From Luidia sarsii (taxonomy: Eukaryota > Echinodermata > Asteroidea > Paxillosida > Luidiidae), in the NCBI GenBank assembly GCA_949987565.1, contig OX465121.1, forward strand, positions 2,807,117-2,871,116: a stretch of 64,000 bases of DNA, given 5' to 3'. The position numbers and the translations under genes are program-made. Each line of letters starts with the position of its first letter. Position 1 is the stretch's first letter. Below the pieces are notes generated by a model. It had not been told where the DNA came from. It saw only the letters and a list, made by a program, of their open reading frames with translations, and made no database searches. Below are positions 23,642 through 38,600 of the stretch, one piece after another.

Positions 23642-26600
23642 ATACTACTTCTACTACTACTACTACGTCTACTACATCAATTTTTGAATGAATTGAGTTT
23701 TTATGTTACATAATGGGGAAGGGTCTTTTTCAACCCATTAGTGAGCTTCCATAGACAGCAGTGGTTTTGACTATGAACCTACCTTTCTGGCAAGGGCTCG
23801 TCTATACAGAGCCTTGACGTTGGTCTCATTCAGCTCCAGTGCTTTGCTGCAATCTGCTTCCGCTTTGTTCCACTATTCACAAGAGAACCATTGACAGAGT
23901 AATGTTACACTTCCTGTGGCAGGAGTGGTGGTTTTCCTCCCTACTCACTACTGTAGGTCTTCTGGATAGGCTGCATGTTATAACCAATTTCAGTGGTTAT
24001 AACATGAGCATGAGCATAAAAACCACTTTTCAGTGATGACCACCATAAGGTTTGTTTTCCTAAAAAATGTGTCATCAATCAATGTGTACACTATGTGAAC
24101 AATTGAGTCAAACCTGACTTACTTCAGAAAACTGTGGCTTTTGTCATGGGATTACCCACTCCCAAAAGGGGGACCCATTGTGTGTTACTCAGCCCTTAGA
24201 TGGCAGCCCTTCCAAATAGTCATAGATATTATAGATATAGTGTGATTTGGGGTCCAGAAGAATGTACTTCAACAAGGCTTTGCCCTAATCAATGTGTAAT
24301 TAAGCAGCACTGAGCATAGTGATTAATTACATATCAAGTAGAGAAAACCTCAATTAATGCAAACCTCTAAAATATAATTGAGGTTACAATTTGAATATCT
24401 TGAAAATGGGAATAAAAATGTAATTTTTCTAACACGGACCTTTTAAAGTATACAGTGACCATATGGACTGTTCAACGGTTAACACAATGTTGTTCAGGTA
24501 AGTTTTCAATCAGTACAATGAAAGGTTATGATCTCAACGTAAAGGTACACACAATACACTATACCTTGAAGAGCTTGATATAGCAAAGAGCTCTGTTGGT
24601 ATAACTAACAGCTTGACTGGCATCCACTGCAATGCAATAAGTATAGAACACTGTAGCAGCTGCGTAATCTCCCTGTAAGATAAAAACACACCCAGATATA
24701 TATTGGACCAAGTTAGCAGGTGAAGATCACACAAAACAGGGAAAGGAGAACCGACTTCAAAATAATAAACCATTTGTGAAAATGGCGAAGAATATTTGAC
24801 TGGACCCGGACTTGAACATGAAACCTCTGGTTTAATGTACCACCTGGTTTAATTCTAACCACCAGTCACAAGAATTTATACAATAGCTGTTGGATATCTC
24901 CAGGGACCACACCTTGGCATTAGTAGTTCAGGAATCACACATACCGTTGTGGATCCATCTTTTTTCCTAGCAAAGAAAATTATGCAGTCAGATTTTAGAA
25001 CTATGTGCAATATTTATCGTCCAAGGCAAATGGGCAATACAATCTGGTAGGTGGAACTGTAAATTCACTTCTTATCAAGTACTTTCAGAGTGAAACATAA
25101 GTGTACAAGTCTGGTATTTTGGAGGCGTTTTGAAGTTTTGCTGTTAATATGAAGCCCGAGGACCAACCTGCTTGACAAGATTATTTCCATCAGCTTTCAA
25201 CCTCTGAAAATTAGCCTCAGTGCTGAGGTTGGGATCAATGGTTGGCATGGGGTCACCAGCTCCCTTGACCCCTGCCCCTTGATCCTTGACCTTTTCACCC
25301 CCGCTGGCTGAGCCTTGGTCTGGCTTTGCGTTCAGTCTCTGAGACTGGTCCAATGTGGTCTTAGATTGTGGCTTGGCTTGTGGTTTGCCCTCCTGACCAT
25401 TGACCTCTGGATTTTGAACTTTGGGCTTATTAGCCAGCTGATCTTTGGCCTCTTGACCCTTGGGCTGAGATGGCAGTGGGTTGGTTTGGACGGAGGTCAC
25501 AGGGGTGGTGTTGCTGGTGGCCGTTGAGGTGGTGGTGTTGGTTGCTAAGTGGGATGCATTGCTGGGTGCCATGGTGGTAAGGGTAGGGGGTGGCAGGGGC
25601 AGGCCATATAAACCAGGGGATGGTGGCAGTTTCTCTCGCCATCGGGGACCATCTTGGTTTGTCAAAATTTGCATCATTCTGAAAACCAATGAGGGAAACT
25701 CTCATGGATTAATTCAATCTTACTAGAAAGATAACTGTGTACGAGTTCTAGGCCTTTAGTTTGGCTTTACTACTTTGGCTTTACTACTTCCTATGATAAA
25801 TTAGCCAAATGCAATCAAAAGGTAATACAAGGCATAAATCAAAATGTTGCTGGCTAGAATGGTACAATGGTACGATGGTCTGACAATTTGACCATGCATT
25901 AAAATGTACATGTCAAATGGCTGCTAGTTCATTCTACAAGCTCCCATTCTGCTAGGCTTGTCAGAAGTAATTAAGTTTAAACAGTTAACTAGATGACAAC
26001 TCAACACATTGGATTTATCAGTACCTGGTTGCTCCAGTGTGGGCTGTCTGGTTGTAGGCATCTAGCTTCAGGCCTGTCTGGTAGTCTACATAGGCACAAC
26101 GGTAACTGTCAATGAAACAAGCAAAGTACACAGAGTAACTCACCGGGACCAAGCCACAATTCCTGTTTGTGGTAGACTACTAGCCTTGGCACACTCATGG
26201 AACTAGGAGGGGTGACTAGACTACCAGACAAGGCTGACAAATAGATCTCAGAATATAAGATGATGAATCAAAGGCAAGGTCTATGTTGCTAGCCATAAAC
26301 AAATATCACAAGCTGTACTTTCCCCTGCAGATGGAACCAGATGCCATTATGCATGCAGCAAAGGGTCAGTCCATTGACTAACCTTTCCAAGGCTTCGTAG
26401 GCTGCTCCTCTTCGCAGCAAAGTTTTGACACTGTATGGCTGGATGCCCAGGGCCATGTCACAGTCACTTATGGCTGCCTTCAAATGGCCGGTCTTCAGGT
26501 TACAGGCAGCCCTGTTGCCGTACAATGTACCAAGTGCAGATGAAAAGGACTCCTTATCTGCAGCAAAGTAATACGAGAAAAAAAGATACGGTATCATTGG

Positions 26601-29600
26601 ATAAACATGCAGCAACTTACATTTTACAATTGTGACAATATCCAACATCATCTGCGTGCACCTGGGATATTACTGGTGTTGTTTTGGTTGTCCTGTTTCA
26701 TTTGAAAGCTTTGAAGACATTTAGAAAGCACCTCATGTAAATTTGTAAAGGCTATTTAGTTAGGTAAAGTGACAACTACATACTTCAATGTCTGTACAAC
26801 CGTGAGATTAATGATTGGTGCTTTGCTTAACACCTAAGTCACTTCTGAAAGAAGTGATGTGATTAAATGTGATTCCCAAATTTTCAGGAAACTCTAAAAT
26901 GTCTTAATATGAAATGATTTGGTTAGAAAGTTGTAGAATTATTATTACTGAGGTGGAACAATTAGGTTTCAGATGATCAAATTTATTTTACATGACTGAA
27001 CTAACAAACGTGATGATATTCAATGAGGGTTTGCCCTTGCTTGGCGTGATAAACACCGAGTGCTCAGTGCTTTGGCCGATGCCAGATTAAAACAAATTCA
27101 GGCAGCTCAGATGGGATTCAAAACTGCGACTCCCCCTTTCTAGTGCTAACGTCTTAACAACTTGACCACCGAGCTGGTTAAGGTTGTGTGGCCGATTTCA
27201 AATACGTCTGCACTAGAAAGCAGGAGTAGCGGGGTAAATGGAGGTCAAGAGTCAATGAAAGATTTATACAATTGATTGAGCATTTTGTCTATTGTTATTT
27301 TGCTCATCTCTTTCGGACTCCAAACTAAGGGTGTTTTTCCACTATTAAATCCATCCCATTTGTGCCATGTAGGCACTATCATGGTGGGAGTGTCTGCTGC
27401 AAAGCTGCGCATTCATGGCTGATTTGTTCAAGGCAACTTACTCTAGATCTTTCAAACAAATTGTCACTTATTTGGGGGCAGAATTTCTAGATTTTGGTGT
27501 CAAATGAGAGATAATTGAATTGCATACACAAAGTTTCTCGCTAAAACCTACAGTATTATGTTGTAAGCAAAGGGTTAAAAATGTATATTTACCCTGGAAA
27601 AGTTTAGCAATGGCGGAAGAATACTTCTGCATTGCCTCACTGTACTGCCCTGCCTTATAGAGATTATTCCCAGAATCCTTCAATTCAACGATGTCATCAG
27701 GCAGAGGCAGGGGAGGTGGAGGTGTTGCCGTGACAACTGTGTCCATGCTGCTCTGGGGCTCTGCTGCACTTCCGCAATTGGATGCTGGTGGAGTTGCCAT
27801 GGAAACATCACTTTCGTCATCTCTGTTCACCTTGCTGTTGGTAGGCTGCGCTGCTGTTACCTTGGTAACAGCTTCTTGGCCATCTTTGGGGGGTGTGGCT
27901 CCACCCATGCTGGCATCTGGAGGGTCATTCCCATTGACGACGGTCTCCCCATCCTTACCATCCTCCTCCTCCTCCTCACTATCACATTCCACCTCTTGGA
28001 TGACCATTCGTCTACCTTTAGACTCAGGAGGATTGGTGGCAGGTTGTGGGGATGACTTGGCAGCTTTCGGATCCATTTCCTCTTTAGCTAAAATATCAGC
28101 CAAAAGATCCTGCAAAGCAAGGGTCCAAACCATGCCGTCATATGAGTATGAACAAAACTACAAAGATAGATCAAACCCTGGCCTTCCATGCAGCTGCAGC
28201 TAAGTTTAGTATAGTCACTGAAAGAAGAGCTCAAGCTAGTCTGGACTGTGTGCTGCTGGTCATGTGGCCATGTGGAATTTGGTAACTCCTGATAGGCCAG
28301 CTGTGGGTTGACTGGAGGAGGGGCATGCCATTACACTTGCCAAGGATGAGCTTTACTTGCAGTGAAAGGGTTTCAGTCTGTGTGTGGCACATCTTTACTT
28401 GCAGTGAAAGGGATTTAGTCTGTGTGTTGCACTCACCATGGCTTGTTTATTGTTGGACTCTGCCTTCAAGACAGCTTGTAGGTCCTCCCTTGCCCCATTA
28501 AACTCCTTCAGTGCTTTCCTGGCTGTACCTCGTCTCAACAAGGCTGAATACAAGACCATCACATCAGAGCATCATCATTCATTTCCACTCAAGTGCACAC
28601 AAATGCTCAAATTATTTTACATTCGGAGAATGTTTGCCTTACTTAAGATATAAAAAGTACTGCATGTATAGGCCAAAAAGGGAGCTGCATACAATTCGTT
28701 GGTGATCATCATCAGACTGCCATAGCCTGGTTTATGACCTAGTCTTTTTGGGTTGGTTTGCATCCGAATGAAATTAAAATGTTGGTGTGATGACTGAAGA
28801 TAAAGGTCAGTTAATTAATGGTTAAATGCTTCTTACTGGTAGCCCCACTCCATCAAATGACTATTTAGGAATCAAATTAAACAAAGGTAGAGGGGCTGAT
28901 GTTTTCATGTGACCTTTCTCAAAGGTAAAAAAAAATAACAAAAACAATGGGCCACACTTAAGGTTGTTCGATATCCTGAATTTTTGGTCTCGATATATCG
29001 TCAGGAATATATCGCGATATTCAATATTATCGTGATATCTGGTGCATAAGCGGAAGTCAAGGTAGTGACCTGGATTTCTATTCAATAAACACTGTGATTG
29101 CCGGAAACCTAAATGTAGCAAATGCATCTAACTTTAAGCCATAGTTACCAATTGTTTAACCCCCCTTGAACTCCTCATTTATCAACAAAACTATTTTTTT
29201 TTACGTATTAAGAATACATTATTACATTAAAAAAAGACGATTTCCCAGACGGTTTGCAGGAACTCGATGCTTACTTATGACGTCATAAATACATGTCTGG
29301 CCAGAGCCGATGGGTCTTCAGATTAATATTCATGAGGGGAGACAATCCATCAGTACATTTACGTCGGCATAACGATCACCTTGAACAAAATCTGATGTCC
29401 CTTTTGGTTGTACGGATGCGTACTGGAAAAATGTTTAATAAAGCAGCAGTTCACCTTTTCTCATCCATGCTGTAAAATGATTGTTAGTATACATTAGGGC
29501 TGTTGTCGTGAGAAAAAATTCTTGTCGACATGTCGCGAGAATTTTATGCCGACTGTCGACATTGTCGCGACAGAGACTCGATTTAGTCAAAAATCTGTAG

Positions 29601-32600
29601 TCGCAATGTCGGATTTTTTTTAGTTAATAAACGAATGGGGCATGTCAAACCGCCATAGTTGTGAACTTGTGAAATTAGTTTTCATGGATAAATTTAATTT
29701 CAATAAAATTTCATATTTTAATGGCTTTCGTATTTAAGATTATACACAACAAAATAATTTTTGTGCCGATATTGGGTGTTACAGCCGTAATTTCCTAAAA
29801 AAATCATAAAAAAGCGATTGCTCATTGTTTATTCATGACGTCATCGATCGGCGATGCGTGCGTTATCACTGCAAGAAATAATGAATATTTATGAATTCGC
29901 TGCACAGCGGCTGCAGTGGTTTTCCTACTGGCTATGTACACATGTACATGGAAGTTGGAGAACCAGATAGTTTCGATGAAAAGAAAAGACGTCACCGTTC
30001 GCACCTAGCCAAAGGTAGCCGCGTATTGGGCACCCAAAAACCAGCCGCGTATTGGGCACCCCCAAACCAGCCGCGTATTGGGCCCAAAATTCGGAGGAGG
30101 CCGCGTATTCAGCCATACATTCAGACAAACCTAGAACGTATGCGGCAAAGGAGGCCTTTTTCCGATGTACATAATGTACTTCCGGTCCGTTTTTCAACGA
30201 AATAAAATCCGCGGCCGCCGGGATTTTGGGCCCAAACATGCGGCTACTTTCAGCTGGGTACCGACCGCGACGCACGTGCGATCTCATTTCTCGATCCTTC
30301 CCTCGGACGTCCACGATCTTTCCCGATCTCTGCATTGCACTGGTATCCAGTACGCACGTGTATTAAATGCATGCAGCAACGTATACCAGCTACTGTACTG
30401 CTGTCGACCGGCCATAGAAACGTGCGCTATACAGTATATACTGTACATCGTAATGGCAAAATGCGTTCGGTGAACGATTTTCTTTGGTCGCGTGCCGATC
30501 CCTTCCAACTTCCAACATATTTAGTAACTATTATTTTCCGGCGTGGATAAGCAAAAATGAAATGCTCAGCACACAATTTTAGGATCTTTTGTTCCCTTTT
30601 TATTCCCTTCTTTTCAGAGATTGGCCATTATGACTAGAGGTAGGCTAATGTATTTTATAGTTTTTGTCGCGACAACCGAAAAACCTTGTCGACATGTCGG
30701 AATATTTTCTTTGTCGCGACAATGTCGACAAAAGCCTTGTCGACAACAGCCTTAGTATACATGTCCAAGTTGGAATAATTCAAGTTGGAATAGATCGGGA
30801 GTGACCCCCCCCCCCCAAAAAAAGCACGTTGCCTTATACGTGCCTTTAGTACAGCTGCGTGGCGGGTACCAGAGCAGCATGGAAGGATCGAGAAATCAGG
30901 TTGCACGTGCGTTATGAACAGTGACGTGAGATTAAAAAATGTGTAAAGTATGTATTTTTACATTATATTTGGCTGCATTGGGAGACATCAGTAGGAAATT
31001 GAATCTGCAATTTTTGTAGCCTGGATAATATCGTAAACGATTGGATAACTTATGAAGGCCACATGGGGGAAAATGTCCCAAACACGAGTCGCTGTGCGTG
31101 CCCAGCGTGCCGAGTTCACGCTGTACGAAAAGTGTGCTATCAACAGCGGAAGTGAGCTTGCACTTATAGTGGGTCTGTTGCCGACGCATTGCCTTTGTGG
31201 AGACCGCGCGCAATGCAAGAGTCAAATGGCTGGCTGGCGCTCCTCTCTCCTTGCGGTTTTGGGTTTTTCGTTGTTTTTACTATAGAAAGCTTATCGCCCT
31301 TCAAGATCTCTCTGATGGCTACGCTATACAAGCTTACAGACAGGCGATAATGGGGTTGAAAATATTGCGATATCCTGAAATGCGCTCGATATGATAATCG
31401 CCGGAAAGGGATATCGCGATAAATCGAAATATCGAAATATCGAACAACCTTAGCCACACTTACCTTTGATGTTGTCAGGTTCCAGTTCTAAGACTTTGGT
31501 ACAATCTTCCACAGCTCCAGTGAACTGGCTTAGCTTAATGCCTACAAAAAACACCAGAGGAATGATGCTGCAGTGAATCCATACAAGCCTTTCATGGGTA
31601 CCTCCAAACTTTCCAAAGATTGTATCCTTGCTCTCAATGGATCAGAATCATCTCCAGGGGAAAATGCCTTTTTATCAAGAGGCATGTTTCTAAATTTTAC
31701 TGACAGAACTCAAGCCGTATTAATTTTTTCCCTTGTCAACTATGAACCAGGGTTATCAGGATTCGCAAAGATCAATCCACTTCCAAAAGAGATAATGTAT
31801 CATTAATCACTGTGAACCAACTTTTAATCCTTTTACAGTACACTACCCAGGGGTAATATAAATGTAATGCCAAGTCATTATTGACCTCAAATCATGGTGA
31901 AATGATGGAGACTTACGTGCTAGAGAGCGATTATTATAGGAGGGAGCAGATGGAATGACAGAGATACTCCTGGTGTAATATTGAACAGCCTCATCAAAGT
32001 CTCCTGCTTTGAATGCCTAGGAGTTCAACACAGATTTAAATGTTATCAAAAAACACAAACCAGACTGAAGCAATTGTTTTTTTGTGATATTAGGTTTGAC
32101 GGGAAACCAAGATAAAGTTGGCATGTGTATCACATATTCAAATTAAAGTGTGGGTTGAATTTCAGTTTCATTCCATATACAACATTCACCTTAGCAAACA
32201 CCTTATTTTACTGTCATTGATGAAAAGCATGCACCAGACCCGCCATGGAATTGAACATGGCAATGGGTAAATGTTGTTGTTCGGCCACAGAGCACAGACC
32301 TTTAAGAAAATGCCTTAAATATCACTTTAGCTTCCATTTTTTGTTTGGCCCATGAAGACATTTTTGGGTCATAAATGTAACAAACGATTGCTGACTTCAA
32401 TTACCAAAAACAAAATCTTAAAATGTAGAAGGGCCGAAATTTCGACCCTAGCAAGTCCTTTCACAAAAGACACATGATATAGGCAATAGGAAAAGTGTGT
32501 GGCAGTAAGGATTTCCAGTGATTCAGCTCTCCTATGGGGACATTTAGATCTTCAACAATTGGGCAAACCTTGGTTTCCTTACATTAAAAAAAAGAAATCA

Positions 32601-35600
32601 GTTAGTACCACAAATACAATGTTTAAAACACAATCAATGAGGGTTCGTCAGACTAGACGCAATAAGCACAATGTGCTCAGTGCTTTGCACGATTGCCTGC
32701 TGAAAAAATACAAGTAGCTCAGGCGGCTGCCTGTAACTTCTGTAGGCAGGCAATCGAGCCAAGCATTGAGCATAGCAGAGCTTACTACATCAAGTCTGGC
32801 ATACCCTCAATGAATTACATTCTCCTTCACACAAACATAAATTTATATCAAAGACCACACTGTTTACAAGAATCAGAGGCATAACTATCCTACATTTCTA
32901 AAAAAATTGATACCTGATCCACAAAACCAACCATCCTCCATAAAAAGGCATCAAAGTCTCAGACACAAAAGCATTACAACGCATTCAACATTAGCAAGTT
33001 GAATGATACCTTCTCAAACTACTCCCTTGTGGAGACCAATGCAAGAACATTGATCTTCATTGATGGGACAGATGATTGTGGCAATGTTTCAACTGCTAAT
33101 GACTAGCCTTTGTTGGGTGGGAAAAAACAAGTACAACGCTCTCTCCCTACCTTCCTCTTTCAGCCTTTTCCCTTACTTTCTCGTCCTGTCTCTGTCTCTC
33201 TCTCCCTCTTTCTCTATCTCTCCCTATCACTACACTGTATGTCTCTCTCTGGTATCTCTCTATCAATGTCTATCTCTCTGTCTCTCTGTCTGTCTCTGTC
33301 TCTCTCACTATCTGTCTCCTTGCCAATGAGACTATTGTGACATGACACAACATGATCTTGGCCATGACTGGGTACCTCATTTCCTTTGTTCTTTTCCATA
33401 TTAGCCACAGTGACACGCTCCTTGTCAGTCATTCCTGGTGGCATGAATGCAAATACACAATACTTTGCATACATCATACATAGGTTCTATTGGGCCTATT
33501 GGTAACAACCAAATAATGTTGTATAAGAAGTCATGCAAATAATATCATTATGACTTTTCCTGTGTGGATTGCCATAATGGAAGTTAGTACTAGTCAAGTT
33601 TGTAGTGTCTTGTGATGTAAAATACTTTGTGAAACATCCATATCATCTGCAGTTTCATGAACTGTAAACTAAATCTATGCAGAAGAACATTTTTTTTCAG
33701 AAAACAGAGCTTTGAAACTCTTTATAAAATACATTTCTGCCTATCGTTTAATGGGTAGTGTTTGATGTGAAACAGTGGTCTTATAGGTTAACAGTAAGAG
33801 GTGAACCTGATTTATTTTGAGGTGTTTGTATGCAATTTTAATATACAATTTTCTTTTCTCCAATTCTTGTAAAATGCAGGCAATTCCAATCCTAGAAGAA
33901 CCTTTGCGAAAGACAGAAGCTTTGACAAAGACCCTGCAATTATAACAATGTTAGGCCCTTGAAATGTTGCCCTTGATCTGTTTTATACACAAACTTTACT
34001 CAAGCAAAATTGAGAAATCTAAGAACATTGGACTTCATATATATAATTATGCTCATCAATAAACCAATATATCTCACCTTCGGTGTTGATGGTGCTTTCT
34101 AGTTTGACTGGTGCAGCTTTTGCTGGTTTGGGTTTCTCCTCTCCATTCTTATCAACTGCTTCAGCTGCTGCATCAGCGTCGTACTTATCCCAGGAATGAA
34201 AGTCAGCAGACTTGATCCGCTCAGCAGATGGCTTGGCCCAAGCTTTCTCTTCCGTCTGAGGCAAAAGTGCAATTTGTTGGATTAAGAACCACTCACAGAC
34301 AGCTTTTGTTTTCTGTATGTCGTCAGTTTCAAGTTAAATAAGTAAGACTTAATGCTTTGCATGATGGGTGAATCAATATAGGAATGTATGCTGTGACACC
34401 ATGTATAAGGTCTCTTAAAGGCAGAGGTGTGGTTCTGAAAAGAACCTGAGCGGTAACTCAACGTTTCGACCAGTATGCTCTGGCCGTCATCAGGAGAGTT
34501 TCAAGTTAGTTTTTGCCAATCCAGGTCAGCTGCCCTTAACTTTCTTCTTCATCTTTGACTCTCAGATTCTCTTAGTCTTTTACATACAACTTGTGCACTT
34601 GCTTTGACATCCCTTTAGTTTTGTACATGAATCTGCTGTTTCTTGGCCAAATAACAATTGATGGTGATGGTGGAGAGGAGGGGAAGGAGGAAGGGAGAGA
34701 AGGATGGGGAGGAAGATGGAGAGGGTGGAGAGGGTGTGGGGGAGTGATGGGGAGAACAAGGAATAAGAGTGGAAAGAGAGGGACGACAAGGGTGAGGAAG
34801 AAGAGGAAGAGGAGGGAGATGGGGGATAAGAGGGAGAAACGGGAAGGGGGGAAGGAGGAAGACAAGAACTTTGATGTCACCATAATGATCACAGGAATAA
34901 GCTATTCATTAAATTAATGACTAGCTCACTAGCATGTACACTGGTGGCATGCTTCCTCTTAAAGCCAGATACATTGCAATCCATCCAATTCACTCTTCGC
35001 CCAAATCCTTTCTCACCTTTCCTTGTTCTCCTTTAGTGTTAAGAATGGTGGGTTTGCGAATGGGTGGTAGGTCGTCATGGTTATTCTGCATCCCTGCACT
35101 TGGCTTAGATGAGGCACCCATCTCTGTCGCCCAATCCTGAAAAGAGGGTTAAATATTATACTAACGCCTTGGTTTTTAGTACAAGACTGCCTCTAACAAT
35201 AACACAAATCAAAGGAAAACTGACTGGACTAACTTTCACACAATTTGGAAAATGGCAAATAAAATTGGACTGACCAGGACCAGAAGCTGAGAGGCAGCGA
35301 CCTCTGGCTAATGTGGATTTTAAAAAGCTGCATCCACTCTGTGTGATCCCTGACCTGCTGTAGCCAGGTTTACAATGATTGGTTGCTAGTATCGCAATGA
35401 AAGCAGGGGTGTGATCCATCTACATATACAGCAGTTAAAGTGGAATGAAACCAAGAGAAAAATGTCGGAAAACTCGGACGGCCAGATGTACCCCTACTAC
35501 AGCGTGCAGTTATACACTCATGAGCTGAACGATGGTGTACTGCCAGGATTTTGGATGTCAAAATGCCAGTGTGAAAAAGCTGGGGAAATCTTTCCATGCA

Positions 35601-38600
35601 GTTCCCAACAAAGACGAGAGACCTGAGTTCTTTAGGAAGTTGGCTGCGGCCATCAAAGTTAAGAAATTTCTCAAAGTCGAGACTAGATCGAGACTATACG
35701 CAATCACCATGCTACAAATCACGTCATTTCAACTGTATACTTTGATAAATTTCTCAACTTTGATGGCCGCAGCCACTTCCTAAACAACTCAGGTCTCTCG
35801 TCTTTGTTGGGAACTGCATGGAAAGATTTCCCCATTTTTTTCATACTGGCATTTTGACATCCAAAATCCTGGCAGTACACCATCGTTCAGCTCATGAGTG
35901 TATAACTGCACGCTGTAGTAACGGTACATCTGGCCGTCCGAGTTTTCCGTTGCGATGTCATACCCCCGCAGTGACTGGCGAGCCATTCGAAAAGATGGCG
36001 GCTTGCGGGAACGCGAATTCAACCACCGAATTCCATGATTTTTTCCTCTTTATGAAACTCGTAGGCGAGTAGCTCATAGGTAATTGTAGGTTGTTTTTAA
36101 CACCCAATCAGATAAGCTAACATTTTTCTCTGGGTTTCATTCCCCTTTAATGGTTAAAAACTTAAATGCTTCTGACCGGTGACCCCATCCAGACAAAGAT
36201 AGCTGACTATTTAGGAAGACCATCACATGGAAAGCTCAGGTGATAATGCTGGTACATTAAGACAGAGGGTCTTGGGTTCAAGTCCCAGTCCAGTCAAATT
36301 TTGCAAGGTATTAACTCTTAACTACCATATCTCTTCAAGAATAAACTCTCCAATATAGATGTACACAACAATATACTGGTATCCCTACTACACCAATGAG
36401 TCAAAATACAGGCTGGAGTGAAATCACAGCCCAGCCACATTTTCTTCGCTATTTTTGAATATTGAATTCAGTTTGTCCTTCTAATAACCTTAATATCAGC
36501 ATTGATTTGTTGCCATTCCTCCTTGCCGACTTCGTGCATGGAAGCAGGAGCCTTGTCCTTCCGTAGAACTTTGCTTTGGGTAGAACAAAAAAACAAGACA
36601 TTTAACAGAATCAAAATCTCATCTCACTTTTGAATTACAAAAGGAACATGACAAAGAATACGCACTAGAATAATTGAACCTTGTTATGTTCTCTTTCTGT
36701 ATAACTAACCATTCAATAAAAGAAATAAATTAAAAGTATGCTTTCAACCAAAACTCAGCACAAGCTCCTCTGAAGGTTTTTCTTAATTTTCACAAGATGT
36801 GAATTTCTTTTTGAAAGTGGACGGGACTTTGAATATTGAAAGAAAAGATGGGAAAATGAGGACAGAGATCACATAGGCATTGGAAAATCACAGCCATGCT
36901 TGTGAGACAGTGGTGGAACAAAGAGTGGAGGAATAGAGGCACGTTTTTCTGTTTGTCCAAATTGTTTTTAAATCACACTTTTTAGGACTGCCAACAGCGA
37001 AGTACAAACATGCTTTGTGTGGTCACATCTTTTAGGTTACTTGTGCTTGCATTGGTGAGTATACCGACCAATTACTGAGTTATATCATGACAACCAACCG
37101 ATAAGCTGTCACTAAAGAAGCCTGCACAATAATCATATTATTGCTCATGTATTTCAACCCATGCCAATAACATTCTGAACAAATATGAACAAACATATTT
37201 GCAAAAGAAGCATTGAGGAATACCTTTGAGGTGCAAGACTTTCTATTCTCTTTTCACAGAAGTCGATCAAATCGGGGTAGTAGCCATCCTCGCCCGACCT
37301 TAAAAAAACCAAGATCAAAGGAAAATTCCTTATTACTGGTTCCTCTAAGTTGCCAGCTAGAAGACCAGAAACGGTGATGTTTCAATGAAGTCATGAGCCA
37401 TGGCAAACATTCCATTCAATAAATCATCTGCACTTCCATATTAGATATACTGTATTTGCCTTACTAACAAACACCAAAATAAAAACCATTTGAATGGTTA
37501 ACAAAACTTGACAAAACCTGAATGGGTCAGACTCGGACATTTTAGTGGCCAAAAGTTTCAGTAACTCAACAGCTAACCATTTCACCAAGTAAAATTGATC
37601 AATAAAAAGGGTCAACAGATGATAAGTGACAATTTTACAGGTTTGGAAGTGGTTCACATTTTAGACTGACAAACGTCTCTGTTAAAGATACCAACAAGTC
37701 TAATGGAAACAATGCTTGGGGAATTGGCTCAGAAATTATGAACAGTAGAGGGATCAATTTCATTGAGCTGCTTAACCCCTTCCGTACAGATTACGTCTAT
37801 AGCCGCTCTAGGAGTTTCAAAATTTGGACGCTGCTATTGCCAAACTTCAGACAAAGACTATTTTCAGTAATATTTATCATGACAAAACACCTTTTTTGAC
37901 GTCAGTTACTGCATAAATTGCCAGATTAGCGGTAACAATGGCGCTATTGTGGGGCTTCATTGTGAACGATCGAGGATCTGTGTGCTGGCCTGTCCCACAA
38001 CCAATGCGGTCACCAGACAAACTGTGGAATTCACCCGCTGCCTTTACCACAAATTGCATGCTCTGTTGAGGCCGTCCAACTGGATCTTTTGCTTGCTGGA
38101 GTGCAGGAATGTTTGCGGTTAAAGGGTAGCAGCACACACAGTTCTCGGAGTCATGTTGTACAGCCGACGCTCCATTAGACTACACGCAAAAGGCCCATCT
38201 TTGAGGGCTGATAATCCCTTGACAAAAGCTACGCAGACATCCTATTGTGCCACATTTGATTCACTGATATAAATAGTGCACTCTTATTGATTTATTTTGC
38301 AGGTTTATTGTTCTCTGATTGTTTAGCGAGCTTTTGAAATGGCACTGTGCTGGCCACTAAAATAATCCCGCCGTCAAGGGGTTAAGCACACACACAAATC
38401 ATGGGTCATAGAATAAGCTTGCCAATCAAACCTGGACTTACACTGTTTCATGGTAAGCAAGGAATAAATGGAATGGAATGCAAGTCAAAAGCAATTGACA
38501 TCACACTGCAACACTGCTTGTAATCCTGTGTACACAAAGAAGCATTTTCATTCGTAGATGTTCACAGTACATGTACATGTACACGTGTATAGTTATACAA

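Noticed and set aside
25315..28203. Plus-strand frames of 70-170 codons (25315-25527, 27691-28203)
   Set aside because: They are antisense shadows of SPAG1 exons 13 and 10, which are long and GC-rich.
34572..34917. Long purine/pyrimidine-rich frames on both strands
   Set aside because: Low-complexity (gga)n-type DNA in SPAG1 intron 4 gives open frames in both directions; no domain.
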